From contig CP099430.1 of the NCBI GenBank assembly GCA_024114885.1, forward strand, positions 310,001-374,000: a DNA stretch of 64,000 nucleotides, read 5' to 3'. The position numbers and the translations under genes were made by a program. This stretch comes from Septoria linicola. Lineage: Eukaryota > Ascomycota > Dothideomycetes > Mycosphaerellales > Mycosphaerellaceae. This document shows positions 1 to 12,700 of this stretch, one piece after another. The notes under the pieces are model-generated. The model saw only the letters and a program-made list of their open reading frames with translations. It was not told the DNA's origin and made no database searches. The first letter of the stretch is position 1. Every line of letters begins with the position of its first letter.

Positions 1-2349
1 TCGTATATAAGAGCGATTAGTCAGTCTCCGAGGCTAAACCTTTATAATATATTAAAGAGTAATTTCGAAAGTCGCTCTCTAGTATATCTACTAGTAACGT
101 AGAGAAAGTCTAATATCGCCTCGTACTATACCTATTTAGCGTCGATCTAGTAGGTATAGATAGTAAGGAATAAAGCTTTTATACTACTAGACTACTAGCT
201 ATCGACTACGATAGTAACCTTAGAGGTTCTAGCTAGTATAGCCTTTAGATCTTCCTCGGACCTCTCTTAGACCTCTTAAAGAAGAGCCTTAATCGTCTTA
301 CTAGAGTAGAAAGGTATTTCGAGACTAGGGTTAAGGTATATATATATATAGTAGACTATAGGATTTTCGAAGAAATTAAGTAGTAGGCTATATACTACGA
401 TTATTTACGTAGATACTATAGGGAAGTTATTAATACTTAGGTCTAGGTCGCTAAGGTAACTCTTACGATTTCGAGCCTAACTATATAAGCTTAATAACGT
501 AGTTAGTAAACGTAGTCGGTAGGAACTTATATAATAGTCTTTATACTACTAGATATACTCTAGTAGTATCCTCTTTCTCTTAAATACCTATACGTACTCC
601 TTAGTTCGAAGGTAAGAACTAAGACTACTTATACTAATATAGAGGCCTAGATAGGCTAAAGAGGTCTCGTAACCTTAGTAGACTACTTTTAGCGAGGTAT
701 CCTCGATATTAATCCTCTAGTCGAAAACCTTCTAGATCTAGGAGGAATAGGTACTCTTCTATTTAATAGATATAGTCTTTTATATCCTAAACTTATACTT
801 ATAGCGACCTTATACCTTCTACTATCGTCGTATATACTAGTCTCCAAAGTCTGTTTTATACTCTTTCTACTATAGATATACCCTATTTACTTAAGTCTAG
901 TCTAGAGAAGACGTAGGTATATTAATTAGAATTTTAGAGGTAGTAGGTAGTCTACTAGAGCTCTACTCTAATACTATATATCGTAGCGTAGAGGGTACTA
1001 TCGGACTAGATTCGAATTATAAAGAGTCTCTAAAAACGCTATCTTGATATCGTTATCTTAGTCGAGTACTAGACCTAAGTCCTCTAGTAGCTAGCGATAG
1101 ATTTCGCTATAAAGGTAGCGTGTTTATAGGTAGTAGTATTGAAACTAGAAGAGTTAAAGAAGATAAAGGCAGACTAAATTATAAAAGTAAGAAAGAGAGG
1201 AGCCCTAGACTGTCTATAAAATACGCTATAACTTTACCCTAGTACGACGTCTATAGTAGTTCTTACCTATAGAGAAGCCTAAATTATACTAAGTAGACGT
1301 AGTAAAGCCTCTTGTCCGCTAACGATAGACTAGTTAAGAACTCGGTACTAATCTCTAGATTAAGTACGCTAGGATCTATTAGATCTATAATAATAGACGA
1401 AAAGCTAATACTAGCCTACCTACTCTTAAATCTAGCTTAAACTAGACTCTCGACTATAGCTTCGAGTAAAGTCTCTTCCTTATTAAGTATATATTGTTTA
1501 TTAAATATACTATAGGTAAGCTTCGCGTTTTATCTCTACTATATAGATATAGTAGGTATAGAGAATCTATAGGTATTCTAATCGTAGTTAGTAGGAATTA
1601 GCTATCTAAGATACTTGATAAGAATTAAGAAGTAATTAACGAAGGAGGGCTTCTAGCTAAGAATATTACGTAGTATAGCCTAGTGTTCTATCTAAAAGAT
1701 ATCGTAGAGTATAGGTAAAACGCTATTAGTAATATACGACTATAGTTAATTAGTATATAGTCGGTAAATATAGTTAGCGCTTAAGATAGCTAGTAGATAT
1801 ACCTTAACTTAGGCTTCTAGTACTAATGTCTAAAGTAAGACAGCTAGACCTCGAAGCTATAGTGCCGTAAAAGGGGAGCTCTATATTATATTAGTAGATA
1901 GGAGTTTCTAATAGATAGGAAGACTTACGCTATTACTATATACTTATATAGCTATAAGTTTGTCTAGCGCTTTAATCTTAGACTAGAACTCGCTAATTGC
2001 CTTATACTAGTATTAATAAGTCGCTCTACTATAGTTAGTAGAGCCTAGCGCACTAGTAGATAGCTTAATAGCGCGCTTAGCCTAAATATCCTTCTCTTAA
2101 GATAAGCTTAGTAGGTTATCGATAATAACGTTTATAGAGTTTCTCTTTAACTTAGAAGGATCTAATAGTACTTAAACCTATATACTACTATCTTCCTTTT
2201 CGAATTCTTCTAATATACTCTCTTTTCTCTTAATCTCTCTATATAGAAGATAGAGCTCGATATACTAACCTTCTTTATCTTTCTAAGTAAGGTCTTTAGG
2301 AGATTTCTTTTCCTCTATCTTCTTAAGAGCCTTCCTCTCTCTATATAAT
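1..2349 (-). pseudogene. Unrecognised RIP-degraded coding region, minus strand
   Basis: Reading the minus strand from 2349 down to at least 1430 gives one frame that stays coherent for about 300 codons if TAG and TAA are read as former CAG, CAA or TGG. Stops in it are roughly half as frequent as in the neighbouring frame that I compared over the first 130 codons. The predicted N-terminal part is rich in lysine and glutamate and looks helical; the later part is mixed and hydrophobic. I do not recognise a family. The beginning lies just left of the inverted-repeat-like sequence at 2354-2393, so the two may belong together. From 1430 down to 1 the frame is less certain, and the gene may run out of the window. 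The translation is by eye and no intact start codon remains. Confidence 0.35.
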
Positions 2350-2353
2350 GTTA

Positions 2354-2393
2354 GCGCCGACTATATACGCCGACTACGTTTACCGACTATATA
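2354..2393. repeat. Left terminal-inverted-repeat-like sequence with TAGTCGG units
   Basis: This stretch begins GCGCCGACTATATA and holds three CCGACTA units 13 to 15 bp apart. The reverse complement of 5868-5892 matches its first 25 bases at 21 positions, and all four mismatches are CG against TA, the type of change that RIP makes. Related single or double units lie at about 495-512, 1755-1785 and 5307-5340. It may be the end of a DNA transposon of about 3.5 kb. No target duplication was found. Confidence 0.4.
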
Positions 2394-4019
2394 TATAATA
2401 GTATAATAGAGACTTACTATTATTTAGTAAAGCTTGCCTTATAGACTAATTTCTATTAATTAATATACGTCTTCTACGCGTCCTTGTCGAGGCTATCCTA
2501 CTCTAGTAGTATAGCTATTTACTTTACCTTAAAACGACTAAAAGCTTGATTCTTTACTTTACGTTTTTAGTCTACTTTAGCCCTATCTTCGTCTATAGCT
2601 TAAGTACGTACGCGGTCGCGTAGTATGTTTAGATTAATCGAGTAGTCTTTAATATCCTTTCTTATCGTAGTAAGTCTTACGCGTTTTACCTCGAGTTTAG
2701 GAAGAGACTCTATCTTACGCTTCTAATATACTATTTCTAGGACAATTAGTATTAAAAGTGTCGCGTTTAATAGCTATAACGGTTACCTACTAAATAGTAG
2801 TAGAATTAGGTAGGTTAGACAAGTAATAGTAATATACGACGAATTTAGTTATAAGTATAGGTAGTTAGAAAGCGAGGTTTAGAATTTATAGAAAGTAGAG
2901 AAATCTAGAGTCTAAGGGCTAACTAAGTAGAAGTAACGTTAAGGTAGGTCCGCTTCTAGATACTTTAATATAGCTTTCTAGATAATATTAGTTATTAGTA
3001 TATATAGTCGATACTTTACTATTAGATTATATCTTAGTATAGGCTAATATATCTACTAAGTCCGCCTATCCTAGGTCTCTATAGTATATCTACTAAATAG
3101 AAGAAAGATTACTTTAAAAAGAGAGGTATAGGCTAATTATATAAGACTAATAGTAGATTATAGAGACCTAGCTTTTATTCTAGAAAAGATATCTTAACTT
3201 CTTAAGAAGTACTTACTTATTTATACTTACCTTTTCTACTATATATAACCTTATATATTAGCTAGAGATATTATAATTTTAGCTATTATATTAAGAACTA
3301 TCCTATCGATCTATAGACTAGGTTTAAAACTCTTTAAGCTACTTAATAAGTTAATAGGCTTAATAGATTACTAAAATAGTATAAATCCTAAGAATCCTAT
3401 AGTATATATTAATAGAATAAATATTTAGTTTTAAGATATTCTAAGGCCTAATAACAAGATACTACTATTAAGTCTATTATAGAGAAAGTTTTTCTTTAGA
3501 TTTAGAAGATTCTACTAATCTTTTAGAAGTAGCCTTTTTAATTAGTCTTAGAAAAGAGAGAGAGTATTACTACTTTATATTTATATATTTTATACTATCT
3601 AGTATATATAGTATAAATATTCTCTTCTATAGTATTATAGATAATTTATTATTAATAGAATAGGCCTTAGTTTAGTATAACTTAGAACTAATAGCTTATT
3701 TTTTAATTATTCTATACTAATATCTAATTATATAGATCTAGTAAACTAATATCGACTATAACTATCCTCTAGTTCTACGCTTCTAGAATTAATTAAGATA
3801 AGATTTATAGTCGGTAATCGTAGTCGGTAGTAGTTTTCCTAGTATAGTACCTTCCTATTTAGGTATAGATATAGGATCTAGTAAGTTTCTTAGTATCTCT
3901 TTAGACTCGAGGTTCTATAAGTTATAGCGTCTTAGTAAGTTTTAGTATCTTTCTAACTACCTACTTCTTCTTTCTTTACTTCCTTCCTTCTATCTCTACC
4001 CTTTCCTTTATTTCTTATA

Positions 4020-5340
4020 TCGTTCTTCGATTACGACGCTCCGTATAGGAGCGATAATCAAGTATCGATCTCTTTAAGCCCTCCTTAGCGTTTACGATTA
4101 TATAGTCTACTAAAAGTAGCTATTCTAGAGAGTACTACTTAGAAGCCTATTAAGCCTTAGAAGAAGGTTATTATAGTAAAAACGAATACTCGTTAGAAGC
4201 GTATACCTCGTAATAGTAGGTAGAAACGTCGTATTCTTAAGTTAGGTACTATTACGCTTCGTTAGATTAAGAAATTATAGAGTATAATAGAACTATATAT
4301 CTAACGCCTCCTATTCTAGTAGCTTGTCTATAAGATCGTTCTTACTTTTAGTAGTAGGCTACGCTATTAATTAGCGGCCTTAGAATGCCTCTAAGAGGTA
4401 GCTAAAGCGTTCCTTACTACTAAATTTAAGATATCTAATCTCCTAGCTATCTATATAAAGTAGGTTATACTATAGGCTAAGGATCTATAGCTATACTATC
4501 GTATTCGTATAAGGTTTACTAGCTAGGATAGTAGTATAGTTTAGTAGAAGCGTAAGTCTGCCGACTATAGATACTAACTATATTTCTAACCTATTATCTT
4601 AGTAGATATATAGCGAGATCCCTTAGGGAATAGAGAGGTCGTTAGTACCTTAGGCTTTAGACTCTAAATTCTAGCTCTATATTAAAACCTTATAATTTCG
4701 ACCTTACGACTATAACTCTAAATAAATATAATATTATTAATATTCTATCGTGTTCTTACGCGATATAGTACTTCTAGTTAACTACGACTTCTTTAATCGT
4801 CTCGTATAAGACGCTACTATACTTACGCCTAAATAACACGCTCTCGCTAATTAAGTATCGTGTTCTCCTACTCTATTAGCGTAACTTTAAATAGAGAGAG
4901 CTAGCGATTAGCCTTAAGGACAAGCTAATAATCTAATTCTTATCGATATATAAGATAGTAATAATAAAGACGCGTATAAAGTAGATAATAATAAATACGT
5001 ACCTAAAGAGGAGGATAATAAAGACGCGCCTAAAGAGGAGAATAATAAGCCTTCTACTATAAATAGGCCTACTACTAGTAGGAAGGGCCTTAGTAGAAAG
5101 CGGCCTATTATATAAAAAGCGCCTTGTAAGATAGTAACGAAGAAGAAGAGAAGAGCTAGTCTAAAACTTACTATAAAGAAGAAATCTTGTATCCTAAAAG
5201 TATAGTCTAATACTTAGAACGTAGTACGAGCTAGTAGGCTTTCTAAGAAGGCTCTAGTAGTTAGAAGAGTAAGGAAGCCCTATCGCTATAAGCTAGGTAG
5301 TAAGTTAAAACGTAGTCGGCAAATATAGTCGGTACGCTAA
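4020..5340 (+). pseudogene. Unrecognised RIP-degraded coding region with a basic C-terminus
   Basis: The plus strand from about 4400 to 5330 reads as a coherent frame when TAG and TAA are treated as former Gln or Trp codons. From 4020 to 4400 it is less clear. The last third is unusually rich in lysine, arginine, asparagine and aspartate, including a run of KKKRR type near 5145, which suggests a nucleic-acid-binding or nuclear protein. It lies inside the inverted-repeat pair 2354-2393 and 5868-5892 and could be that element's own protein. I see no recognisable transposase signature; Fot1/pogo was considered and not supported. Confidence 0.35.
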
Positions 5341-5867
5341 TCTACTATAGTTTTAGCTCTATAGAAGATTTAGATATTTTAGAGAACTAGGGATCTACTT
5401 ATTAGTAAGCTTCCCTTCTAGCGACTAGTAAGAGAGGTCGCCTATAGCTTTAAGTAGAATCTACGCTTTTAGAGTAGTATACTAGAAGCGTTATAAGAGG
5501 TAGTAGAGCTCTATTTAACGAAGGTTTTTAAGAGTATATATCCTTCTCTATTACTATTTAGTAGCTTATACTAACTTGTATAGGTACTAACCTCTACGCT
5601 ATCTATATAAAGCGAGTTACGATCTAGTAGAAGGATATAAAGCTCGTTCGGACAATACTTCGTATATAGGGCGTTATAGATAATAAGAGTTATTCGAAGT
5701 AGTATAGTACTACGTGTTATATTCGGCGTAAGGAATAGCGTTTAGGCTACTTCGAGATACTCGGCTATATAGTAGAAGCGCGGTATTAAATTATATTATA
5801 ACTATAGCGAACGATATAAGATTACTTTCTACTTTTATACTATAAAACCTTCGTTTTCTATTATCTC

Positions 5868-5892
5868 TATAGTCGGTATATATAGTCGGCGC
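5868..5892. repeat. Right terminal-inverted-repeat-like sequence
   Basis: Reverse complement of the first 25 bases of the sequence at 2354, with 21 of 25 matches and only CG-versus-TA differences. It closes a possible 3.5-kb element. Confidence 0.4.
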
Positions 5893-6107
5893 CTATCGTC
5901 CTTTTCACGTACTTAGATACTTAAAATATATAGATTTTAGTATACCTATACCTATACTCCTATAGGTACCTACGTAGGTATACGCCCTAACCTATATTTT
6001 CTAGTTATAGGTACTACCTATTAAGCTTTAGTAGGTTACCTACCTAACCTATATCGATTACTAAGAATATAGGTTTAGACCTAACCCTACTCGTACTAAC
6101 CTATTCC
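5893..6107. other. RIP-mutated spacer with repeated ACCTA/TAGGT motifs
   Basis: The stretch is dense in CCTATA, CCTAAC and TAGGTA motifs in both orientations and has no readable coding frame. It lies between the inverted-repeat-bounded segment and the truncated left end of the Copia-A copy. Nothing else is recognised. Confidence 0.4.
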
Positions 6108-6471
6108 GACGTCTATTCTCTAGAACAAGTATAATAGAGTCCTAAAGTCCTATACTATAGGTCTAATTAAGTAGTTTATTATATATAGAATATTACCTAA
6201 TAAAATAATTAGAGAAGTATAGAGATACCTTAGAGGCCTAGGTAAGAGGATTACTAAGATTAATCCTTAGGAAACTTACTACTAGAGCTAAGAGAAAAGG
6301 CTAAAATATCTTCTATAGTTCCTATCTATATTATACTAAGTAGCTAAGGATACTATTATAACCTAACTATCTTTAAATATAGATACTATTCTTCTTCTAC
6401 TTAAGTCCTAAGAGGTAAGAGATAATCTAGATAAGATAGATATAGGTTTAGCTATATTCTATTCTAGGTAG
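6108..6471 (+). mobile_element. Copia-A copy 1, left fragment (5' part of gag region)
   Basis: This segment matches 55788-56146 of the second Copia-A copy almost base for base. It stops at 6471 exactly where Gypsy-C begins, and the element resumes at 19708. The 5' LTR and about 760 bp of internal sequence seen in copy 2 are missing to the left, so this copy was truncated or rearranged at 6108. The last five bases, GGTAG at 6467-6471, form the target duplication of the inserted Gypsy-C. Confidence 0.8.
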
Positions 6472-6749
6472 TAATAGATAATAACTACTCTAATACTAAC
6501 CTCCTAGGTAGGTATAAGAGTAGCTATTCTAGAACAAGACCTAGTCAGAGAGTAATAGTCTTATTACACGTATATTAACTAGTAGTAACGAGCTTAAACT
6601 AGTAGTCCTAGGACTAAGAGCCTATACTAGGACCGTAGGACATTAAATTAATTAAGTAGAGTAAATATTTCTATCTTAGAAACGAGCTACTACCTTACTT
6701 TTATACTAAAGCTACTAAGTATAGTATATAGGTAGGCCTTTACCTTACT
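6472..6749 (-). repeat. Gypsy-C 3' LTR (278 bp)
   Basis: Equal in length to 19430-19707 and about 97% identical. Most of the differences are CA/TG against TA. It sits next to a polypurine tract read on the minus strand, so it is the 3' LTR of a minus-strand element. Confidence 0.9.
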
Positions 6750-6759
6750 AATCCTCTCT

Positions 6760-9700
6760 TCCTTAGTATCTAACTAGATACCTAACTATCTATAGATCTT
6801 ACTTAGAATTACTTAAAACTAGCTAGTTTTTCTATTAAAGTCTATTAAACTTTTAATTAGGAGCCTATTAAATAGTTACTTTTTCTAATAATAACTACTA
6901 AAAATACTTTCTTAGATCCGATTATTATTCGCTAGACGCTACTCTTCTACTATATCCTTAGAGATTTCCTTAGAAACAGCCTCTCTCTTCTTCGATACTA
7001 ATACTTCTAAGTTACTATTCGCGCTTATAAAGCTAGCTTCGCTAAATACCTACTCCTTAATATCTATAGCTATAGTATAGGCAGTATCGAATTAAGCTTT
7101 AGCTATAGTCTACTATTTAGCTATATAGATCTTAATCTCCTCCTTACTTATACTAAAGAGCTTCTTTATTTCTATACTTACTACCTAATCCGCCTATAGA
7201 ACTCGGCCTACTAAGGTATTAGAAATTAGGCCTAGGCTAGTTAATAGTACCTCTATAGCGAAAGGTTTTATCGCTCGTATAGGGTATATAGTACTAGAAG
7301 CTATAAAGGGTATCTACTCGCGATAGAGATATACGTTATAGATCGTAGGAACGTTAACGTAATTACTATTAGGTAGCTTATCTAATATACGACTATTAGA
7401 GTAGGCTAGAAATACTATCGGAATTATACGATACTCTTTACTCGTACGAGTATACTACTAAGGGATATAGAGGTACGAAATAACTAGCGAGCCTATATTA
7501 GTATAAGGGTTCTTCTAACTAAGATTAAGGTTAGCTTTTATATCGTTAGTAATTACTAGAGCTATAGTCTCGACGAAGCCTATACTATAGCTTTACTTAT
7601 TAGAGATAATATACCTCGCTAGCTACTTCGCCTCCTTAGGGTTAAAGAGCCTATTACTAGCTACGTTAGAGGTTAGTAAAAGTCGTTCTCTATCGCTAGT
7701 ATCGTCTAGAGAGATCGTAAACTAAACCTAATTAAGGCTCTTCTCCTTAAGTAGTATATTCTTATTTAAGGCGATATACTAGAAGCTATTAGAGTAGTTA
7801 GAACTAGCCTTATCGTCGAAGATATAAAAGGTAGTAGATAGGTAGGCTACGTATTTAACGGTCGTATATAGAGTAGTAACTAGCTAGTATAGCTATAGTA
7901 GAGGATACTAGCGAAGAAGATATTAGGATAGCGAGTACTATATACCGCGAGACTAACTATACTAACTAATAGCCGTATTATACTATCGATATACTACAAA
8001 CTCCTACTATATAGCTTCGAGTAAAGAGTCTAGGATCTAAAATAGGCCTCTAGTAGAAGAAGAATAAAAGAGGAAGCTATAATCGGTCTAGGTACTCTTA
8101 TTACTATTATAGTCTAAGAGCTCCTAAGCCTTCTAATAGATATTAGAAGTAATCTTCAAGTCTACTTCGGTTATAGTAAACTAAAAAGGTCTAAGATAGC
8201 TTCCTCCTACCTCGTATATTAGAGCGTTAATATCGTCCTCTAGTTCTTAAGTATTAGTATCTTTCTTACTACGACGAGAGCGTCCTACTAGCTTAGGAAA
8301 GAAAGTATTCGCTTCTAGCTTAAACTACGTCTAGTTTTAAGTATTCTAGGCGATAAGAGCTTAGAGATCGGCTATACTCTCTATCTAAACAATACGCTAG
8401 TAGAGAGTATACGTTACTTTAGCCGTCTTTAGTAGCTTTAAACCTATAGTATTACCTATCTTAGTTATATATTCTTTATAAAGAGGCTAGCTAAGGTACG
8501 AAAGAATATTAATTAAAGCGTAGCTCTTAGCTACTTTCTTCTTCTTCTAGATATTATCGACTTCTTTAAGAGCTCTATTAACGATTATATAGTAGTAGAC
8601 TTCGAAGGTAATACTATCTTTTATATAAGCCTAGTAACGTAGATTAGGCTCTAAGTCGCTCTCTAGCTTAATTCTACTATTATCTTCTAGTACGATTAGC
8701 GATAGGCGTTATAGACCTAGTAGTAGCTCCGTCGTAGGTAAAACTTAGTCTTATATAGGATCGTTATTACCTAAAGTACTTAGTATAGGAGAAGTTTCGA
8801 TCAAGTTAATAATAGTTTCTCTAGCGCGAATTCTAGTAAGCCTTCTACTCTTACGAAGGACGAGCGTAGGCTTCTTTATAGAGCTTAGCGTTAACTTCTC
8901 TAACTAAGCTTTTAGCCTCTATATAGTACTAGAGGATATAGAATCTCTAGGACGAGGCTCTAAGGTTATAAGTAAATTACCTTCTCCTTCTCCTTCTTAA
9001 CTAGAGTTTCGAGTAGGACTAGATAAGGATAGGCTCTTAGGCGTAGAGGAAGAGAGTCGTCTATCGGATCTTAGATTTCTAGAAGGAGGTAACGGTCTAT
9101 AGGATATTAAAGGCTATCTCTCTACTATTAGAAACACGTAGGTCGGTTCTTCGAAAGCCTCTCCTTTAGTAAGCTTGACTATAAATCTATACTAATTAAG
9201 TCTATAACCTACCTCTAAGCGTACCTTTCTTATCTTATAGCTAAATACGTCGACTTACGAGAGCTCTACCTTAAACTTGTTCTAGTAGCGTCTCCTATCT
9301 AAGTTCGTATTAATAAAGCCTAAGCTCTACGAGCTAGGAGTCTTCTTACTTCTCTATAGCTAAAAATACTAGCTACGAGAGAATATATTTACTACCTACT
9401 AATAGAAACGATCTTACTTTTACTATACTAAGAAAACCTAGTCTTTAGGCTCGCTCTCTTTAAAGACGCCTTTATACTTATTTAACTATTAACGAAGGTT
9501 CCTAAGTATCTCTTTATCGTATAAGACTTAGTTAAGAAAGAGGAAGTTCTACTCGTACCTAAACTCTATACGTAGCTACTACTAAATTAAGTTTCTTTTC
9601 TTTACTAAGTCTTAGCCTTCTTAGTATATCTTCTTTATATTATCGCGCTTTACGCTCTACGCGTTAAGGTACTTTAGTAAAATCTTAGCTAAGAGGCGTT

Positions 9701-10000
9701 TAAAGAAGTTAAATATACTAATCTTTATTCTATTATTTATTTTCTCGATTTACTTAAGTACTAAGTCGATACTCTCCTCTTATTCTTATAGCGTTTCTAG
9801 CGATAGAATAGCTTTAGTAGCGTTATTAAGGTTCGTTATACTAGTAAGAGGTCTACTTAAAGACTAGAAACTAACGAGAGAGCCTTCGCGATTAGTATAA
9901 GCGAGCGCTATATCTTATATAGAACTTAAAGAAGCTATCTTTCGTCGTTTCTTTAAGGAATCTTATCTAGGTAGTTCTTATAGAGGACTTCGAATAGGCG
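6760..10000 (-). pseudogene. Gypsy-C third coding region, 3' of integrase, unknown protein
   Basis: Minus-strand frames from about 9800 to 8700 and from about 7560 to 7010 read coherently when RIP-type TAG and TAA are taken as former Gln or Trp. The inferred protein has a helical charged part, then a Ser/Pro/Arg-rich segment near 9100-8950 with a Gly/Glu run, then a second basic helical part. It lies between integrase and the 3' LTR, in the same orientation as gag-pol. I do not recognise envelope, chromodomain or RNase H features in it. It could be a captured host gene, a second gag-like protein or an envelope-like third gene. Whether it is one frame throughout was not established. Confidence 0.45.
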
Positions 10001-10440
10001 AGATAGAAGGCGAAAACGCTAGTCTTAATAAGCGTTTAGGCGTTAAAGAACGCTAGAAAGAGGAAGTCTTGTTCTTTATACGCGATAGAGAAAGAGAACG
10101 TCTTTAATTAGTCGTATTAGTAGCTTAGGGTAATATAAAGCGCGTAACTAGTAATAAGTAACTTAAATAGCGAGAAGGGTCGGGCGCGTAACTAGTTAAA
10201 GAGTTTTCTATTATATTAGTTACTACTTACGTATATAAACAGCTATATAGCGTTACTAGGTAGTAACGAAAGATAAAAACCGAACTTAATAGAAGTAAGG
10301 CTCTATAGTAACTAATTAATAGTTAATAAGGAAGAAGAGATCGTTTAGAGCGTAAAAGTAGTCTAATTATATACCTTATCGTAGTAGCGTAACTACTATT
10401 AGAATTAGAGGTCTATACGTAGGGCTTAGTTATATAAGTT

Positions 10441-10467
10441 TTAGTTATTATTTAAAAAGACAACTAA
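10441..10467. repeat. 26-bp near-palindrome, copy 1
   Basis: The sequence has TTAGTTAT and GACAACTAA arms around an A/T core. Close relatives lie at 15557-15582 and 18695-18720. This copy sits between the integrase side of pol and the third coding region of Gypsy-C. Confidence 0.5.
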
Positions 10468-10825
10468 AAGTTTACTTTACCTTAACGCTTCTATAGCCGT
10501 CGTATACTACTAACGCTACTACTAACTACCGTAGTAGGTACCTTACTATCGCTAACGAGGACTAAGACTTAGATACTATCGTCGTTACCTCTACTAACTT
10601 AAAAGAGCCTTATTTTTCGTATACCTAGTCGACTTACTAGATCGCGCTTTCTATATCGTAAGAGACCGCTAGCGCTATAATTAGTTAGCTAGAAAGGAGC
10701 TATTAGAGCCGCTATCGCTAAAGATTTAAGCTTCTTCGCCTCTAGATAGGCTAAAAAACCTTAAACTTTAAGAATTCTCTACTAGAAACTAATATTTTTA
10801 GTAATTCCTTTAGTTAGGCGAAAAT

Positions 10826-11000
10826 TAGTAGTAGAAAGGCCCTTAGGATAGAAAATTATTATCTTACTTTGCCGATTAGTAATAGAAAAGGGCTCTAGGA
10901 AGATAGATCGTAGTACTAACCTTAGAAATCGCTAGTAGAAAAGAGCTTCGAGAGTATAGGTCTAGCTTAGATTTTAAGACCTAGTAGTAGAAAGTAGCTC
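10826..11000. repeat. Degenerate short repeats around TAGTAGAAA-GGCTC
   Basis: Four degenerate copies of a TAGTAGAAA motif followed by a GGCTC- or AGCTC-like block start near 10826, 10876, 10931 and 10983, about 50-57 bp apart. They precede the 104-bp tandem repeats and lie in the non-coding stretch 3' of the integrase region. Confidence 0.5.
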
Positions 11001-11157
11001 GAGATAGCTAACTTTTATAGCAATAGTAGGCTTAGGACTTAGAAAAAGGAGTAGGATAGTAGGTTAACTAGTAGATATAGAATCTATACTTAAAAGTTAA
11101 GCTTAGAGAAGTAACTAGCTATATAGATACTTATCTTAGCTATAGAAAATAGTATCG

Positions 11158-11416
11158 GGATAGTTAGGATTAGCTAGATTCTTACTAATCTAGTAAAAGA
11201 GAAGCTTAGGAAGCTTAGATTAGAGCTTAATAGTAGCTTTAAGAATAAAAGAAGTACTTAGGATAGCTAAGATTTAGCTAGATTTCTACTAGTCTAGTAA
11301 ATTATAAGCTTAGGAAGCTTCGATTAGAGCTTAATAGTAGCTTTAGAATTAAAAGAAGCGCTTAGGAAGGTTAGATTAGAGCTCGATAGTAGCTCTAGGA
11401 ATAAAAGAAGCGCTTA
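11158..11416. repeat. Tandem repeats, about 104-bp unit, 2.5 copies
   Basis: Unit 1 (11158-11260) and unit 2 (11261-11364) align along their whole length, and 11365-11416 repeats the second half. Differences between units are mostly RIP-type. Tandem repeats 3' of pol are common in large LTR elements; these lie inside Gypsy-C between integrase and the third coding region. Confidence 0.75.
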
Positions 11417-11739
11417 AGATAGTACGATCTTAGGAAGATTAGCTCTTTTTATAGTAGAGGCTAGGCTTTAGTAGCTAGATCTTAGCTTATACCTCTAATT
11501 AAGTATCGCCTATCGAATTTCTACTTCTTTAGCTCTACTAGGCTAGCTTTAGCCTTTAGCTTACTAAGTCTTCTATTTCTTCTTTAAGCTCTATTAATAG
11601 CTAGCGTATATAACTCTTCCTTTCTTCTTAAGTTATTACTAATAGCTTACTAATAAAGATCTATAATTACTTATACCTAGGTAGAAGGCCTAGTTCTATA
11701 ACCTTCTCTATTAGTAGTAGTACTTCTTCTAGTTTAACC

Positions 11740-12700
11740 TAATCTAGAACTAGCTTTAGGTTTTCTTATAGAAAGATATATTTCTTAAGGTCTATCCTTT
11801 TATAGATATACTCTCGTTTTAAGCTATCTAGTTCCTTAAGCTTATACGATATACCTCTCTATAATACTTTAGATACTCTAAAAGAGCCTTTCTACCTAAA
11901 CGTAAGCTTATAAGAGAAGCTAGTTTTTAATTTAGAGTAGTATACTAATACGAGATCTTCTTTCTTTAGTATAGTAAGGTCTATATAGTAGTATTTATTA
12001 AAGTACGCCTTGTTCTATTCTTAGAGACGCTATTAACGTAGTCGTCCTTCTTCTATAGTCGTTTCTATAGCTTCTAGGGCTTAAGCTCGAATCGTAAGAA
12101 GCTCTACTCTAGTCTTAACCTTACTCTAATCTATAATCTAGAAGGTATAGTATTCTAGCTCGATTAGTAGTACTACGTTACGCTTAATTATTACCTCTAA
12201 CGGTATTAGGCTAGTAGTAGAGACTATTATTGTTCTCTCTACCTATAGAACCGCTAGAATATAGTTACGAATCGTATAAAGGCTACTATTAGAGAGCTTT
12301 AAGTAAGTATCTAATATTGTCTTATAGCCGACTTTAACGATAGCGTTAGACTAAGAGTAGTATAGTAAAATATTAATACGTTTAATACTATACGATAGTA
12401 GTAGCTTCTCTACGTTACTAAGGTTAGTCTTATAGTTATCGAGGATAACTTCTATAGTAGTACCCTACTAGTAAAAGATCTCTTTCTATATAAACCTTAC
12501 TATCTATACTAAGGAGATACTCTTCGCTAGGTACTAGAATATACGTACTTCTAGCTAGCGCGATAGAGATTCGCGTATAACTATTAACGAATAGTTCTTC
12601 GAGATATATAAGCCGTCGATATACTACCTCTAGCCGACTATAACTTAGAGTAGGATCTATAGTTCTCTAGGTACCTGTCTTCTATATTAAAGACTATAAA
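11740..12700 (-). pseudogene. Gypsy-C integrase, with GPY/F-type C-terminal domain
   Basis: Between 12040 and 11740 the minus strand reads as the C-terminal part of a Ty3/Gypsy integrase: a block like EDLVLVYYSKLK, then YKLTFRWKGSFRV, which is the GPY/F signature (xRWxGPYxV) with small changes, then a SYKL stretch. The catalytic core should lie upstream, toward 12700-13100, but I could not place its DDE residues with confidence. The protein would insert the element's cDNA into chromosomes. Many TAG and TAA stops of RIP type make it non-functional. Confidence 0.7.

Noticed and set aside
4020..5340. Fot1/pogo transposase
   Set aside because: Plus-strand text showed no DNA-binding or DDE blocks of that family when read through RIP stops.
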